Assembly: GCF_004745865.1 (NCBI RefSeq) | Contig: NZ_SRKZ01000005.1 | Span: 62,001 to 126,000, forward strand | DNA: 64,000 bases | DNA from: Hymenobacter wooponensis | GTDB taxonomy: Bacteria; Bacteroidota; Bacteroidia; Cytophagales; Hymenobacteraceae | Reading direction: 5' to 3' | Part shown: in pieces, positions 1 to 8,014 of the stretch | Position numbering within the stretch: position 1 is the first letter of the stretch | Layout of the letters: the number at the start of each line of letters is the position of its first letter | Program-made: the position numbers and the translations under genes | The notes under the pieces: model-generated | The model's input: the letters and a program-made list of their open reading frames with translations, nothing else | Told to the model about the DNA's origin: nothing | Databases searched by the model: none

Positions 1-930
1 AAGGCCAACGTGCGGGTAGCCGCCATAGTAACCGCCGAAAACGGCCAGACCAAGCAACGCGCTTTCAACTTCCGCCTCGCCGAGCCAACCCCGACCATCA
101 AGGTAAACACCGTAACCAACGTTACAGCCCCAGCTGGAGCCACTCCCGTGCCCGGCGACGTGGTGCGGTATAACGTGCTACTGAACGAGGGCGGCATTAA
201 TAGCGCTACTGCTCTTACCAGCACCGGCACGCTCTATAAAGACCTAGACAGCCTGGTTACCTATGTGAAAGTAGGTAGCGCTGCCGAGCGCCGAGCCCAG
301 CGGGCTGTGCGCCTGCCAGCGGGCACAGCTGCCCAAACCGGTGCGCAAACGGCCGTAAACGTGGATGTAACCATTCCGGCCGGCAGTAATGGCCAGTTGG
401 TGCAGTACCGGTTTGAGGCCAAGTCGCGGTATCAGAACACAACGCCGCCCGCTGCTCCCACCATCCGGACGGCTACAGCCACTGCGGCAGCCATCACGCC
501 GGGCACCGCAACTGGCCTAGCCACTGCTACCAATGTCACGCTCACGTACACAGGCACTACCGGCGGCGACCTGGCAGCTTATGATCTGACTGCCTTTGCT
601 GCAGTTCCGGCGGCGGGCGCCGCTACCAGCAAAGACGTGAGCATTAGCAGCATCGCCAGCAATACCGTGCAGCTGAAGGCCCTCAACACCACCAAGTTTG
701 CGGCCACCACGGCAGCGGTTTATAATGCGGCTACGCTGAACAGCATCCGGCAGGTATACCAAACTACGGCCGCTGCCAGCCAGCTTACCACCCTCGACAA
801 TGTGGCGGTGGGCAGTGTATATGTAGCCCGACTGCGTAACGCCGACCAGTACGCCATCTTCACCGTGACGGGTATTAACCGCACCTCTGCCACCGATGTA
901 ACGGTAACGCTGGCCGTAAAGTCGCTCTAG
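1..930 (+). CDS. C-terminal part of a surface or secreted hypothetical protein
   Basis: The reading frame is open from the first base, so the gene starts upstream of the window and only about 309 C-terminal residues are visible. The sequence is rich in Thr, Ala, Val and Asn and low in Cys, with alternating hydrophobic and polar stretches typical of extracellular beta-sandwich (Ig-like) domains. I recognise no catalytic motif and no T9SS sorting domain at the C-terminus, which ends in a beta-strand-like segment (VTVTLAVKSL). A GTG at position 10 is in frame but is unlikely to be the real start. The stop codon TAG lies within a CTAGGCC motif. A strong terminator follows. Function unknown. Confidence 0.75.
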   Translation, partial: KANVRVAAIVTAENGQTKQRAFNFRLAEPTPTIKVNTVTNVTAPAGATPVPGDVVRYNVLLNEGGINSATALTSTGTLYKDLDSLVTYVKVGSAAERRAQRAVRLPAGTAAQTGAQTAVNVDVTIPAGSNGQLVQYRFEAKSRYQNTTPPAAPTIRTATATAAAITPGTATGLATATNVTLTYTGTTGGDLAAYDLTAFAAVPAAGAATSKDVSISSIASNTVQLKALNTTKFAATTAAVYNAATLNSIRQVYQTTAAASQLTTLDNVAVGSVYVARLRNADQYAIFTVTGINRTSATDVTVTLAVKSL

Positions 931-958
931 GCCAGTACCTGCGTTTATAAAATTGAAA

Positions 959-990
959 AGCTCCTCCCGGTTTCTGGGAGGAGCTTTTTT
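959..990 (+). terminator. Rho-independent terminator after the first gene
   Basis: A perfect 10-bp stem (AGCTCCTCCC at 959-968 pairing with 976-985) with a 7-base loop is followed by a T run. The left arm is preceded by four A residues, so it could also terminate the converging minus-strand gene ending at 1047. Confidence 0.85.
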
Positions 991-1046
991 ATGCGCAATA
1001 GTATGCTAGGCTTGTGCTAGAACTAGCGCTGCGATAGAGCTACGGG

Positions 1047-1637
1047 CTAGTTCAAAATCTGATAGCCGATAGGCTTGAATGAGTAGTTATTCGACATTTC
1101 GGCGGAGCAAGCCGTCATACCAATCAGCAGGTCGGTTTTGGCTTCCAGAATTACGTAGTCGCCGGCTTTGCTTTTGGGCGGGAGTACATCCACCCTACCG
1201 GTTTCGCCATTCACAGTTACATGCATGAAGATGTTGAAGCAGATTGGGATGGCGTCGGGGCTGATGCCGTACTCTTTCAGAGCCTCGCACAAGTTACCGA
1301 AGCAGCCACGGTGTGGGTGAGTGTGGCCGTAGATGATGCGAAAAGTATCGGCGCTGCAGGGCGTCAGCAGAAAGTCGTGGCGACCCACGGTATCCTCTAC
1401 CAGCTCAAACATGATGTTGCTGCGGTTAGAGTAGAATGGGTGACCTTTCGTCAAGAAGATGGTCTCGGCGTAGTCAATGGTTCGCCCGGAGGAAAGGTAT
1501 TCGGCCCGGTCATCGAGGTTGTAGCAAATGAAGTCTGATACTTGCTCGCCCTCCACATCAACTACTTTAAGCTGTTGTCCTTTGCGCAGAATGAAAGCGG
1601 TGCCGCTACGCGGCGGAATGATGGTTAATTGATCCAT
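1047..1637 (-). CDS. DUF1989 / urea carboxylase-associated family protein
   Basis: A 196-residue protein starting MDQLTIIPPRSGTAF. It matches the DUF1989 family (urea carboxylase-associated, PF09347), a small beta-rich fold often encoded beside urea or arginine catabolism genes. Typical family features are visible: a TPCSADTFRI segment, the GHTHPHRGCFGN stretch with several His and a Cys that may bind metal, and an ICFNIFMHV segment near residue 140. The frame stays open upstream to 1895, but that extension overlaps the preceding gene in another frame and has low-quality sequence, so the ATG at 1637 is chosen. It overlaps the upstream GntA-like gene by 32 bp, which implies translational coupling and a shared function. 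The biochemical role of the family is not settled. Confidence 0.85.
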   Translation of the reverse strand: MDQLTIIPPRSGTAFILRKGQQLKVVDVEGEQVSDFICYNLDDRAEYLSSGRTIDYAETIFLTKGHPFYSNRSNIMFELVEDTVGRHDFLLTPCSADTFRIIYGHTHPHRGCFGNLCEALKEYGISPDAIPICFNIFMHVTVNGETGRVDVLPPKSKAGDYVILEAKTDLLIGMTACSAEMSNNYSFKPIGYQILN

Positions 1638-2298
1638 GTTGGCTTGAGAAGGGGCATTTCCAGGTTTCGTCGTACGCTTTTCCGCTGTATTGGTAGGCCT
1701 CCGATGCGTCGCCGTAGTCCTGCAGCATGGGGTTGATGGAGCCCGAGTAGGCCACATCGCGCGTCCGGATGGTGTCGCGGATACTGTTGTAGCGGCCATT
1801 GTTCCGGATTTGCTCAAACTGGGCATGGGGGTTAAACACCATGGTAGGATACGCAAACTGCCGGGCCGGACGAGAGCTGCCCGGGTGCAGGCCAATTACA
1901 AAAAAGGCTTCCTCTTTCAGGCTAAAGCTGAAGTCCGGTGAAGAGGTGTCGGCTACCACGCGCCGGTCGTAGCCGTAGCGCTGCGCATCGAGGTTGGCCA
2001 AGGACTGCATGCGCTGCCAAAACAGCTCCTCAAACATCGCCTCATTTGGTGCTACAGGACCTTTAAAAATGACTGCTGCGCTGTGGTACAACTTGTCAGA
2101 ATCCCGGTAGGTATCCACGAAATTGTAGATGAACTCCAGAATTGCTGTATCGTCTTTGGGGCAGGCTAGGTGGTCTACCACCAAATATTTGATTTGCTGG
2201 AAAGTGAGGGCCGTTTTGGCAGCCACGCAGGGGAATCCCTTCTTTTTTATAAAAGAAAGATATTCTTCTCCATATATAGTATCTTGATCGTCAAACAT
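1606..2298 (-). CDS. YqcI/YcgG family heme-dependent N-hydroxylase-like protein (GntA family)
   Basis: A 230-residue protein of the YqcI/YcgG family (PF08892). Its characterised member is GntA, the heme-dependent N-hydroxylase of guanitoxin biosynthesis in cyanobacteria. Family features are visible: an FPCVAAKTA segment near the N-terminus, FWQRMQSLANLDAQRYGYD in the middle, FFVIGLHPGSSRPARQF, and the VFNPHAQFEQIRNNGRY region. Other guanitoxin genes are absent, so the substrate here is unknown; a guanidine- or amine-containing metabolite is an inference. It is the first gene of a two-gene operon with the DUF1989 gene. A 20-bp palindrome lies 28 bp upstream of the ATG and may control both. Confidence 0.82.
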   Translation of the reverse strand: MFDDQDTIYGEEYLSFIKKKGFPCVAAKTALTFQQIKYLVVDHLACPKDDTAILEFIYNFVDTYRDSDKLYHSAAVIFKGPVAPNEAMFEELFWQRMQSLANLDAQRYGYDRRVVADTSSPDFSFSLKEEAFFVIGLHPGSSRPARQFAYPTMVFNPHAQFEQIRNNGRYNSIRDTIRTRDVAYSGSINPMLQDYGDASEAYQYSGKAYDETWKCPFSSQHGSINHHSAA

Positions 2299-2325
2299 TT
2301 TTCAATTCTTACATTACCGTAGACA

Positions 2326-2345
2326 TTGGAATAATTAAATTCCAA
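2326..2345 (-). promoter_or_regulatory. Palindromic operator candidate upstream of the GntA-like gene
   Basis: Perfect 7-bp inverted repeats, TTGGAAT and ATTCCAA, are separated by six A/T bases. The site sits 28-47 bp before the ATG at 2298, where a dimeric repressor or activator would act. The regulator is not identifiable from the window. Confidence 0.4.
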
Positions 2346-2648
2346 GCACTTAGAGTTACGCAAGAACTGAACGGTATGTTAGCCCGGAAGGGTAGCACGT
2401 TTGAGCTAATGGGCACCTTCGTATGGTTGAGCTTAGGCCATTTTTTGGACTTCTTCTCTCCGTACAAACCCTTAGCCAAGGGTCATTTACTTCTACGATC
2501 ACTACCCCAGGAGGTGATAAATACCTAGTACTGATTTTTTCTTTTGTGGAGGATAAAACCGTAAAATCTTATACAAAAAACTCGGCTATTACTACCAAAC
2601 AGGTTAGCGCCAGGGGGAAATACAGCTAGCGTTTTCAGAGGATTTACT
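2346..2648. other. AT-rich intergenic stretch with no convincing gene
   Basis: About 300 bp that is clearly more AT-rich than its surroundings. A 68-codon plus-strand frame at 2423-2629 has no family resemblance, unusual composition for this genome and no visible ribosome binding site, so I do not call it. The upstream part probably carries the promoter of the GntA-like gene. Confidence 0.5.
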
Positions 2649-2680
2649 AAAACAGGTGGCCTAGCTAGGCCACCTGTTTT
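2649..2680. terminator. 32-bp gapless palindrome, probable terminator
   Basis: A perfect palindrome centred between 2664 and 2665, made of two head-to-head copies of the GGTGGCCTAG motif and flanked by AAAACA / TGTTTT. It lies just downstream of the minus-strand gene ending at 2705, whose transcript would fold into a hairpin followed by U residues. Confidence 0.55.
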
Positions 2681-2704
2681 AGTTTTCATTAAGAGAGCAA
2701 GAGT

Positions 2705-4483
2705 TTAGCGGCCTCCAAACAACCGGTCGAAGAAGCCGCCGCGTTTACGCTTGGTCTTTGTCTTGGTCTTGACTTTGGTAGGAGCCGTGCTGCCTATTGT
2801 GGGCCGTGGCGCGGGTGCTGGTCTAGCCGGTGCCGTGGGAGCTGGGGCAGCAGGCTGAGGCGCCGAAGCCGGTGGTGCGGGCGTTGGAGCAGGGGCCTGG
2901 GCCACCACAATTTCGGCGGGGCGGCCCGTGCTCAGCACGCGCACCGGTGAGCTTTCGTTGTGCAGGCGGTCTACGGCGGTGAGGTAGTAGGCGTAGGCCA
3001 CTCCACGACGGGCGGTGGTATCGGCGAAGAATAAGCCCCGGCCAGCTTGCGGGCGCAGCACGGCCAGAATGTTCCGCGGGTCGTCGGGGGTAGGCTGGGT
3101 GTTGCTATCGAAGCGGTAGAGTACGTAGTAGGCCGCCTGGTCGCCGTCGGAGGCTACGGAGCTGGGCTGCCAGGTAAGGGTATTGGCGGCGGCTGAGGCC
3201 GTGAGGGTCAGGCTTTGCGCGGGGCGCGGGGGCACGGCATCCAGCCAAGGCATAGCGGGCACCAGCGCCGGGTAGCGGAATTCGTGCTGGCGCAGGGAGT
3301 CGGTGGTGTGCAGGGGGTTGGAGAGCAACGACTTGGAGCTGAAGAACACGCTGCCGCCCACTTCGGTGGGGAACGTGCGGTTGAGGCGTACCTGCCGGGG
3401 CAGCTCGCGGGGGTTGCGCCAGGTGGTATCGGCGCGGGTATTTTCGAGCATGCGGTAGGCCCCATGCCCGATGTAGAGGTGGCGGCCGTTGCTGTTGCGG
3501 GCCCACCACTCCACCAGCACTGGGTATTGCGCCACCTTAAAGTTGCTGCTCCAGTACAACTGGGGTAGCACATAGTCAACCCAGCCCTGCCGCAGCCACT
3601 CCAGCGCATCGGCGTAGAGACCATCGTACCCCTGGAAAGCCTTGGTGGCCGAGCCGTTGGGGTCAGTGGTTTGGTTGCGCCACACGCCGAAGGGCGAGAT
3701 ACCGAACTTTACCCAGCGCTTGGTGCTCTGAATGGTATCGTGCAGGGTGTGAATAAGCTCGTTCACATTTTCGCGCCGCCACCCGGCCAAGTCGAGTTGC
3801 CGGGGGTTGTACTGCGCATACGCGGCCTCATCGTGAATAACGAGGCCGGCCTCTGGATATGGGTAGAAGTAGTCGTCGAAGTGGACGCCGTCGATGTCGT
3901 AGCGCTTCACTACGTCCAGGATTACCTGCGTGATGTAGTTGCGCACCTCCGGCAGGCCGGGGTTGTAGAGCAGCTTGCCGCCAAAGCGCAGGAACCACTC
4001 GGGGTGCTGGCGAAACGGGTGGTTAGGGGCCAGGCGTCGCGTCACGGAGTCCATGGAGGCGCGGTACGGGTTGAACCACGCGTGAAACTCCATGCCCCGG
4101 TTGTGCGCCTCCTCAATCAGAAAAGGAAGCGGATCGTAGAGCGGTGTGGGGGCTTTGCCTTGGGTGCCGGTGAGCCACTTGCTCCAGGGCTCTAGGCTGC
4201 TCTGATAGAAGGCATCGGAAGCGGGCCGTACCTGCACAAATACGGCATTGATGCCGCTGCGCTGATGCTCATCGAGAATGCGGCGGTACTCGCGGCGTTG
4301 CTGATCGGGGGTGAGACTGCGGCTGCTAGGCCAGTCAATATTCTCTACGGTGGCAATCCAGACGCCTCGTAGCTCCCGCTTGGGCGGCGTATCGGCGGCG
4401 GTGGCAAACTGGCTACGGAGTAACCAAGTGAGGATCAGAAGGGCAAAAAACGGGAAGCGGCCGGGGGCAAGTAATCGAAACAT
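2705..4483 (-). CDS. GH10-like (DUF187/GHL10) family glycoside hydrolase, secreted
   Basis: A 592-residue exported protein. An N-terminal signal peptide with a hydrophobic core ends near ATAAD. The main domain (about residues 37-400) begins RELRGVWIATVENIDWPS and continues with FVQVRPASDAFY and HAWFNPYRA, the signature of the DUF187/GHL10 family (PF02638, YngK-like), a TIM barrel related to glycoside hydrolases and thought to act on cell-wall or exopolysaccharide. IDGVHFDDYFYPYP carries the likely active-site acids. A fibronectin type III-like domain spans about residues 425-520. The tail is Pro/Ala-rich and ends in a Lys/Arg-rich segment (KVKTKTKTKRKR), an unusual basic C-terminus. The exact substrate is unknown. 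Confidence 0.87.
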   Translation of the reverse strand: MFRLLAPGRFPFFALLILTWLLRSQFATAADTPPKRELRGVWIATVENIDWPSSRSLTPDQQRREYRRILDEHQRSGINAVFVQVRPASDAFYQSSLEPWSKWLTGTQGKAPTPLYDPLPFLIEEAHNRGMEFHAWFNPYRASMDSVTRRLAPNHPFRQHPEWFLRFGGKLLYNPGLPEVRNYITQVILDVVKRYDIDGVHFDDYFYPYPEAGLVIHDEAAYAQYNPRQLDLAGWRRENVNELIHTLHDTIQSTKRWVKFGISPFGVWRNQTTDPNGSATKAFQGYDGLYADALEWLRQGWVDYVLPQLYWSSNFKVAQYPVLVEWWARNSNGRHLYIGHGAYRMLENTRADTTWRNPRELPRQVRLNRTFPTEVGGSVFFSSKSLLSNPLHTTDSLRQHEFRYPALVPAMPWLDAVPPRPAQSLTLTASAAANTLTWQPSSVASDGDQAAYYVLYRFDSNTQPTPDDPRNILAVLRPQAGRGLFFADTTARRGVAYAYYLTAVDRLHNESSPVRVLSTGRPAEIVVAQAPAPTPAPPASAPQPAAPAPTAPARPAPAPRPTIGSTAPTKVKTKTKTKRKRGGFFDRLFGGR

Positions 4484-4540
4484 TGCCTCAAAATTACGCG
4501 ATTCACCGGAGGGCAGGCCCTGAACTTGAGAAAAACCACA

Positions 4541-5173
4541 CTATTCGGCTGTTACTGCGGCAAACGGCAAATCCAGTAGCTCAAACTCCGGCCAGCGCTG
4601 GTGGTCGAAGTGCCACCACTCACCGGGGTAGTTGATGAACCCGTAGTAATGCATGGTGGCTAGCAGAATGCTGCGGTTGAGCATTACGTGGGCCGGCAGG
4701 TCGCCGTAGCGGGAGCTGGCGGCGGGCGTCAGCTCATCAAAGTCGGTGGGCAGCGGCACCCGCTCGCCGTTGCTTGACCTCACCAGGCCTACATCCACGG
4801 AGCAGCCCCGGTTGTGGCGGGAGCCCCGCCAGGGCGGCGCCGCAAAGCTCTCATCCTGAATCTGCTCGTACATGCGAACCGTCACGCTGTAGGGGCGGTA
4901 GGCATCGTACACGCACAGGCCTAGGCCACGCGCTTCCAGGCTTTCCTGTACCTGAGCCAGGGCCTCGGCCACGGGCTCCCGCAGGAAGGCCCGTGCCTCG
5001 GGGTACACAGCCTCGCCCAGCACGTTATCGGGGGTGGCGTAGCGGATGTCGAGCACAATGGAGGGAATCATGTCGACCAACTCCACGAGTCGCTGCCCGG
5101 CATTGGCTTCCACCAATTGCTGGTATTCTTCGACGGAAGTAATTACGGAAAGCCCGTTGGACGAATCAGCCAT
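4541..5173 (-). CDS. D-alanyl-D-alanine dipeptidase, VanX/DdpX family (M15D)
   Basis: A 210-residue zinc dipeptidase that cleaves D-Ala-D-Ala and related peptidoglycan dipeptides. The zinc-binding and catalytic residues are all present: SRHNRGCSVDV supplies His120 and Asp127, and GEWWHFD supplies the catalytic Glu185 and zinc ligand His188. The N-terminal half includes VDMIPSIVLDIRYAT and LGLCVYDAYRP, typical of the family. No signal peptide is seen, suggesting a cytoplasmic enzyme for peptidoglycan recycling; no van resistance genes are nearby, so a housekeeping role is more likely than glycopeptide resistance. The ATG at 5173 (MADSSNG) is preferred over an in-frame start six codons upstream. 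Confidence 0.88.
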   Translation of the reverse strand: MADSSNGLSVITSVEEYQQLVEANAGQRLVELVDMIPSIVLDIRYATPDNVLGEAVYPEARAFLREPVAEALAQVQESLEARGLGLCVYDAYRPYSVTVRMYEQIQDESFAAPPWRGSRHNRGCSVDVGLVRSSNGERVPLPTDFDELTPAASSRYGDLPAHVMLNRSILLATMHYYGFINYPGEWWHFDHQRWPEFELLDLPFAAVTAE

Positions 5174-5270
5174 ACACCTAGGTAACCTCAACTAATATTC
5201 TGCACAGGTAGCTGTACTGTTACGCTTCCGAAGCTATACAGTTTTACTACCGTAGCCCTAACCCCCTCGC

Positions 5271-6515
5271 CTACCGCGGCTGCTTTGGTCTTCGCCGGAG
5301 CTCATACGCGTAAACCACTTCCCCCAAACGACGCAGAAACGGCAAACCTACCGTGTCGTACTCGTACTGGTCGTCATTAAGCACCTCATCGGCATTTACG
5401 TACACTACTGCACTCAGCAGAAACTCTACGTGCTGCTCTTGGTTCCGAATGTAGGCGTTATCTATCAGGAAGCCGTAGGCCTGTCCGATCTTGTTGAAAA
5501 TTTGTACACCCTCCGGCAGCGAGCCAGGCGCGCCCCCAGCCAGCAAAAACTTGGCGTAGTTATCGGGGTAAGCCGTTGGTGAGTACCGCGGATAGTGGCT
5601 GGCCCGCGGTACCAGACTCAGGTAGCGGCGCAAAAAGCTGCTGTCGGCTGAATCAAGCGCCAGCCGTTGCGGGGCTGGTATAGCCTCAGGAAACAGAATG
5701 GCCCTAAGCATCCACTGCAGGTCGGGGAGGGAGGTGGTATTCTTGGTGGAGAAATCAAGTGGCTTCTCCAAGCGCTGGTTTCCTTGGAAGTAGGCTTTCC
5801 CAATGTGCTGCCCCCGCTGCCGCACCCTAGGCCACTCCCCCTCAAAAACGGCAGCTGGCTGCACGTATACTGGGCGCTGCAACGTGGTATCGGTGTAGAT
5901 GCTGATGGGGTTGGTATGCCGGGCGCCGGGGTCTTGGTCGCCAACGGAGAGGCGGTGGCGCAGCACGGTGTGGTGCAAGCCGTGCCGGCGCAAGCCCTCA
6001 TTCAGCGCCTTGGGCCCCACAAACTCATACAGCCGGTTGTACGCATCGTTATCACTCACCAGCAGCATCTTGCGCAGGTATTGCGCCAAGCTGGCCCGGC
6101 CGCTGGCGCTGCTGGTATCCCGCAGTACGCGCGTTTGGCCGGCAAAGGCAGAGTCAATGCGCCACGCCGACTCTGGCGTAAGCTCCGGAATAGAAGCTGA
6201 TAAGGCTCGTAGCTTCTCCAGGGCCAGCATGGCCGTGAGTAGCTTAATAGAGCTGGCGGGGTAGAAATATTCCCGGGGCCGTACCCGAAGCCGGTAGGTG
6301 CGGAAGTGGGGCTGCCCCTGGGCGTCGCGGTTGATTTGCGTGTAGAGAACCTGGAGCCGGTGCGCTTTCGCCTCGCGCAGCACTGAGGCCAGCACCGCAT
6401 CTTGCCGCAACAGGCGCCGCAAAGGGTTGCCGGGTTGGGCCTGCGCCAGCGTGGGTAGCAGCCCTAGGCCACTTACCCAACTGAGGCGGCAAAGAAATCG
6501 AACGAAAGCCTCCAT
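5271..6515 (-). CDS. Class A beta-lactamase-related serine hydrolase, exported
   Basis: A 414-residue protein with an N-terminal signal peptide (MEAFVRFLCRLSWVSG to about AQAQPG). The penicillin-binding fold motifs are visible: SxxK as S88-S-I-K91, an SDN motif within LLVSDNDAYNRLYEF, and a KTG-like NKIGQAYGF near the C-terminus. In that last motif the usual KTG is replaced by KIG, so true beta-lactamase activity is doubtful; a peptidase or esterase role is equally possible. The protein is longer than typical class A beta-lactamases (about 290 residues) because of an insertion between SDN and KIG. The start at 6515 is chosen because a signal peptide follows directly; the frame remains open 28 codons further upstream. 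Confidence 0.82.
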   Translation of the reverse strand: MEAFVRFLCRLSWVSGLGLLPTLAQAQPGNPLRRLLRQDAVLASVLREAKAHRLQVLYTQINRDAQGQPHFRTYRLRVRPREYFYPASSIKLLTAMLALEKLRALSASIPELTPESAWRIDSAFAGQTRVLRDTSSASGRASLAQYLRKMLLVSDNDAYNRLYEFVGPKALNEGLRRHGLHHTVLRHRLSVGDQDPGARHTNPISIYTDTTLQRPVYVQPAAVFEGEWPRVRQRGQHIGKAYFQGNQRLEKPLDFSTKNTTSLPDLQWMLRAILFPEAIPAPQRLALDSADSSFLRRYLSLVPRASHYPRYSPTAYPDNYAKFLLAGGAPGSLPEGVQIFNKIGQAYGFLIDNAYIRNQEQHVEFLLSAVVYVNADEVLNDDQYEYDTVGLPFLRRLGEVVYAYELRRRPKQPR

Positions 6516-6658
6516 GTTAGGCAAGTTACACGCCGCCGCGTAGCAACCGGTGGCATGGCCCAAACTGTGATTCCAGTCGCCCAGGGAAAGCGGAAGCATC
6601 TCGTAGAAGATACCTCTGCTTTCCCTGGGCGGCCGGAATCATCGCCAGAAGCGTGTAG

Positions 6659-6868
6659 TTAGCTATTATGTGCGGGGCCACCGTCGGGGCCAGAGTCAGC
6701 GCCGCCTTCCAGGCCGTTGGTCTGGTCCGCGTCGCCGTAACCGCCCCGGATGCCGTCCCCCTCATCTTGGGTAAGGTCGCTCTGGTGGGTTTGCGGGGTT
6801 TCACCCGGCTGGTTTTCGGTTTTGGGCTTATTGGGTTGCTCGGCAGAATTGGGGGTGGGCGTGTTCAT
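6659..6868 (-). CDS. Small acidic, low-complexity hypothetical protein
   Basis: A 69-residue protein with no hydrophobic segment, rich in Asp, Glu, Gly, Asn, Gln and Pro. The N-terminal half is Pro/Asn/Gln-rich (MNTPTPNSAEQPNKPKTENQ). The C-terminal half contains GDGIRGGYGDADQTNG, a periodic Gly/Asp pattern that could bind cations but does not match an EF-hand. It is transcribed divergently from the membrane protein at 7071. The composition is unlike a random frame, which supports it as a gene, but the function is unknown and disorder is likely. Confidence 0.5.
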   Translation of the reverse strand: MNTPTPNSAEQPNKPKTENQPGETPQTHQSDLTQDEGDGIRGGYGDADQTNGLEGGADSGPDGGPAHNS

Positions 6869-7070
6869 ACGAATGACTTATGTGGAGATGATACATCGAA
6901 ATAGCGGGCCGTGCCCGGCTCTGAGGCTATACGCCAGCCACGGGCTGCGGTTGGGCTACGGGCGCTACACGCTTTTTTTGCCGCGGCCCACACCTTACCT
7001 TGCCTACTATGGCCTGCTGCGCGTGCTAGGCCTCTTACCGGGTGCTTTACTTTTATTTTTTTACGTCAGT

Positions 7071-7898
7071 ATGTCTGTTTCCAGCAACGATACCTTCCTG
7101 CAAAAAACCGATGACGAGCTGCGCTACTTGGTAGAGCACTCCGAGTTCTATCATTCTGCCCTTATTATGGCGGCCACGCAAGAGCTGCGCCGGCGGGGTA
7201 TCTCGTTACCCACTTCACCAGCCCCCTCATCTCCGGCACCACTGGCCTACGACTATGAGGAAGAGGCCCCAGCTGCCTGGCGGCGCTGGCTGCCGCTGGC
7301 CTTCGGGCTGGTGCTGCTTGGCTTTGCGGGCTGGTTGATCTTGCGTCCCAAGCAGAATGCAGTCAGTGCGAAGCCAGCCGCTACGGCGCCCTTAGTGCTG
7401 GAGGCCGTAAAAACTCAGCGCCTCCCCGACTTTGAAGCCAAAACCAAGGCCCAGGTGCAAGAGGTGCGGCAGCAGCTGCCCGCCACCGACCGCGCCGATA
7501 CCACCGCTACCGGCCGCTACTTGCGCATGGCCCGCCGCTACTTCCTAGCCGAAAACCAGTCGGCTTACCTCACGCAAATTGCTAAGGGCGATTCTGCCGC
7601 CGGCACGTTTCCCAGCCAGGTAGACCTCACGCTGGAGCGCATTAGCTGGTTTATGAAAGCGAAGGCCTACAACCAGCATCTGCACCCTGTTATGGAAGAG
7701 CGCCTGACCCTGATGCAGCAGGCCCTAGTTTTGCGGCGCAACTCGCTGCTGAACTTCAAATCGCGCTACGGGAGCGGCAACCCCATGATGGACCGCGACA
7801 TGAACCGGGCCGACTTTGAAGCACGAGACATCAGCAACGAGCTGCGTGGCAAAGCATCGGAGCGGGCTCCCATTCAGGGGAATATCACCGAGCTCTAG
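7071..7898 (+). CDS. Single-pass membrane protein with the TD-EL-RRG N-terminal module
   Basis: A 275-residue protein of unknown function. Residues 1-40 (from MSVSSNDTFLQKTDDELRYL) form a short helical module also found at the N-terminus of the next gene, a rhomboid protease. A Pro/Ser-rich linker follows, then one transmembrane helix (WLPLAFGLVLLGFAGWLIL, about residues 82-100), then a helical extracytoplasmic or cytoplasmic domain of about 170 residues rich in Gln, Arg and Ala. The frame is open upstream to 6750, but that part is poor sequence running over the divergent promoter, and the ATG at 7071 aligns with the start of the rhomboid module. Probably co-transcribed with the rhomboid gene 116 bp downstream. 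Confidence 0.75.
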   Translation: MSVSSNDTFLQKTDDELRYLVEHSEFYHSALIMAATQELRRRGISLPTSPAPSSPAPLAYDYEEEAPAAWRRWLPLAFGLVLLGFAGWLILRPKQNAVSAKPAATAPLVLEAVKTQRLPDFEAKTKAQVQEVRQQLPATDRADTTATGRYLRMARRYFLAENQSAYLTQIAKGDSAAGTFPSQVDLTLERISWFMKAKAYNQHLHPVMEERLTLMQQALVLRRNSLLNFKSRYGSGNPMMDRDMNRADFEARDISNELRGKASERAPIQGNITEL

Positions 7899-8014
7899 GC
7901 TACATCTTCTGCAATACTGTCAGGTGCTAAGCCCCTGGCAGGGTTTATGGCGCCTCTGCAGGCCCCGGGTAGTACACCAAGCGTGTTTGGCGTGCTACCC
8001 AGGGCCATTCGCTT

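Noticed and set aside
1638..1895. 86-codon N-terminal extension of the DUF1989 protein
   Set aside because: It overlaps the GntA-like gene out of frame, has shadow-type composition, and the family start fits the ATG at 1637.
1606..2298. Guanitoxin biosynthesis cluster
   Set aside because: Only the GntA-family gene is present; none of the cyclase, aldolase, methyltransferase or kinase genes of that pathway is nearby.
2423..2629. 68-codon plus-strand frame in the AT-rich gap
   Set aside because: No resemblance to any family, no ribosome binding site and composition unlike neighbouring genes; probably chance in AT-rich DNA.
4541..5173. Glycopeptide resistance cluster
   Set aside because: VanX-like dipeptidase alone, with no vanH, vanA/B-type ligase or vanRS nearby; a peptidoglycan recycling role is more likely.
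6750..7070. 107-codon upstream extension of the TD-EL-RRG membrane protein
   Set aside because: It runs over the divergent small gene and its promoter, and the conserved module begins at the ATG at 7071.
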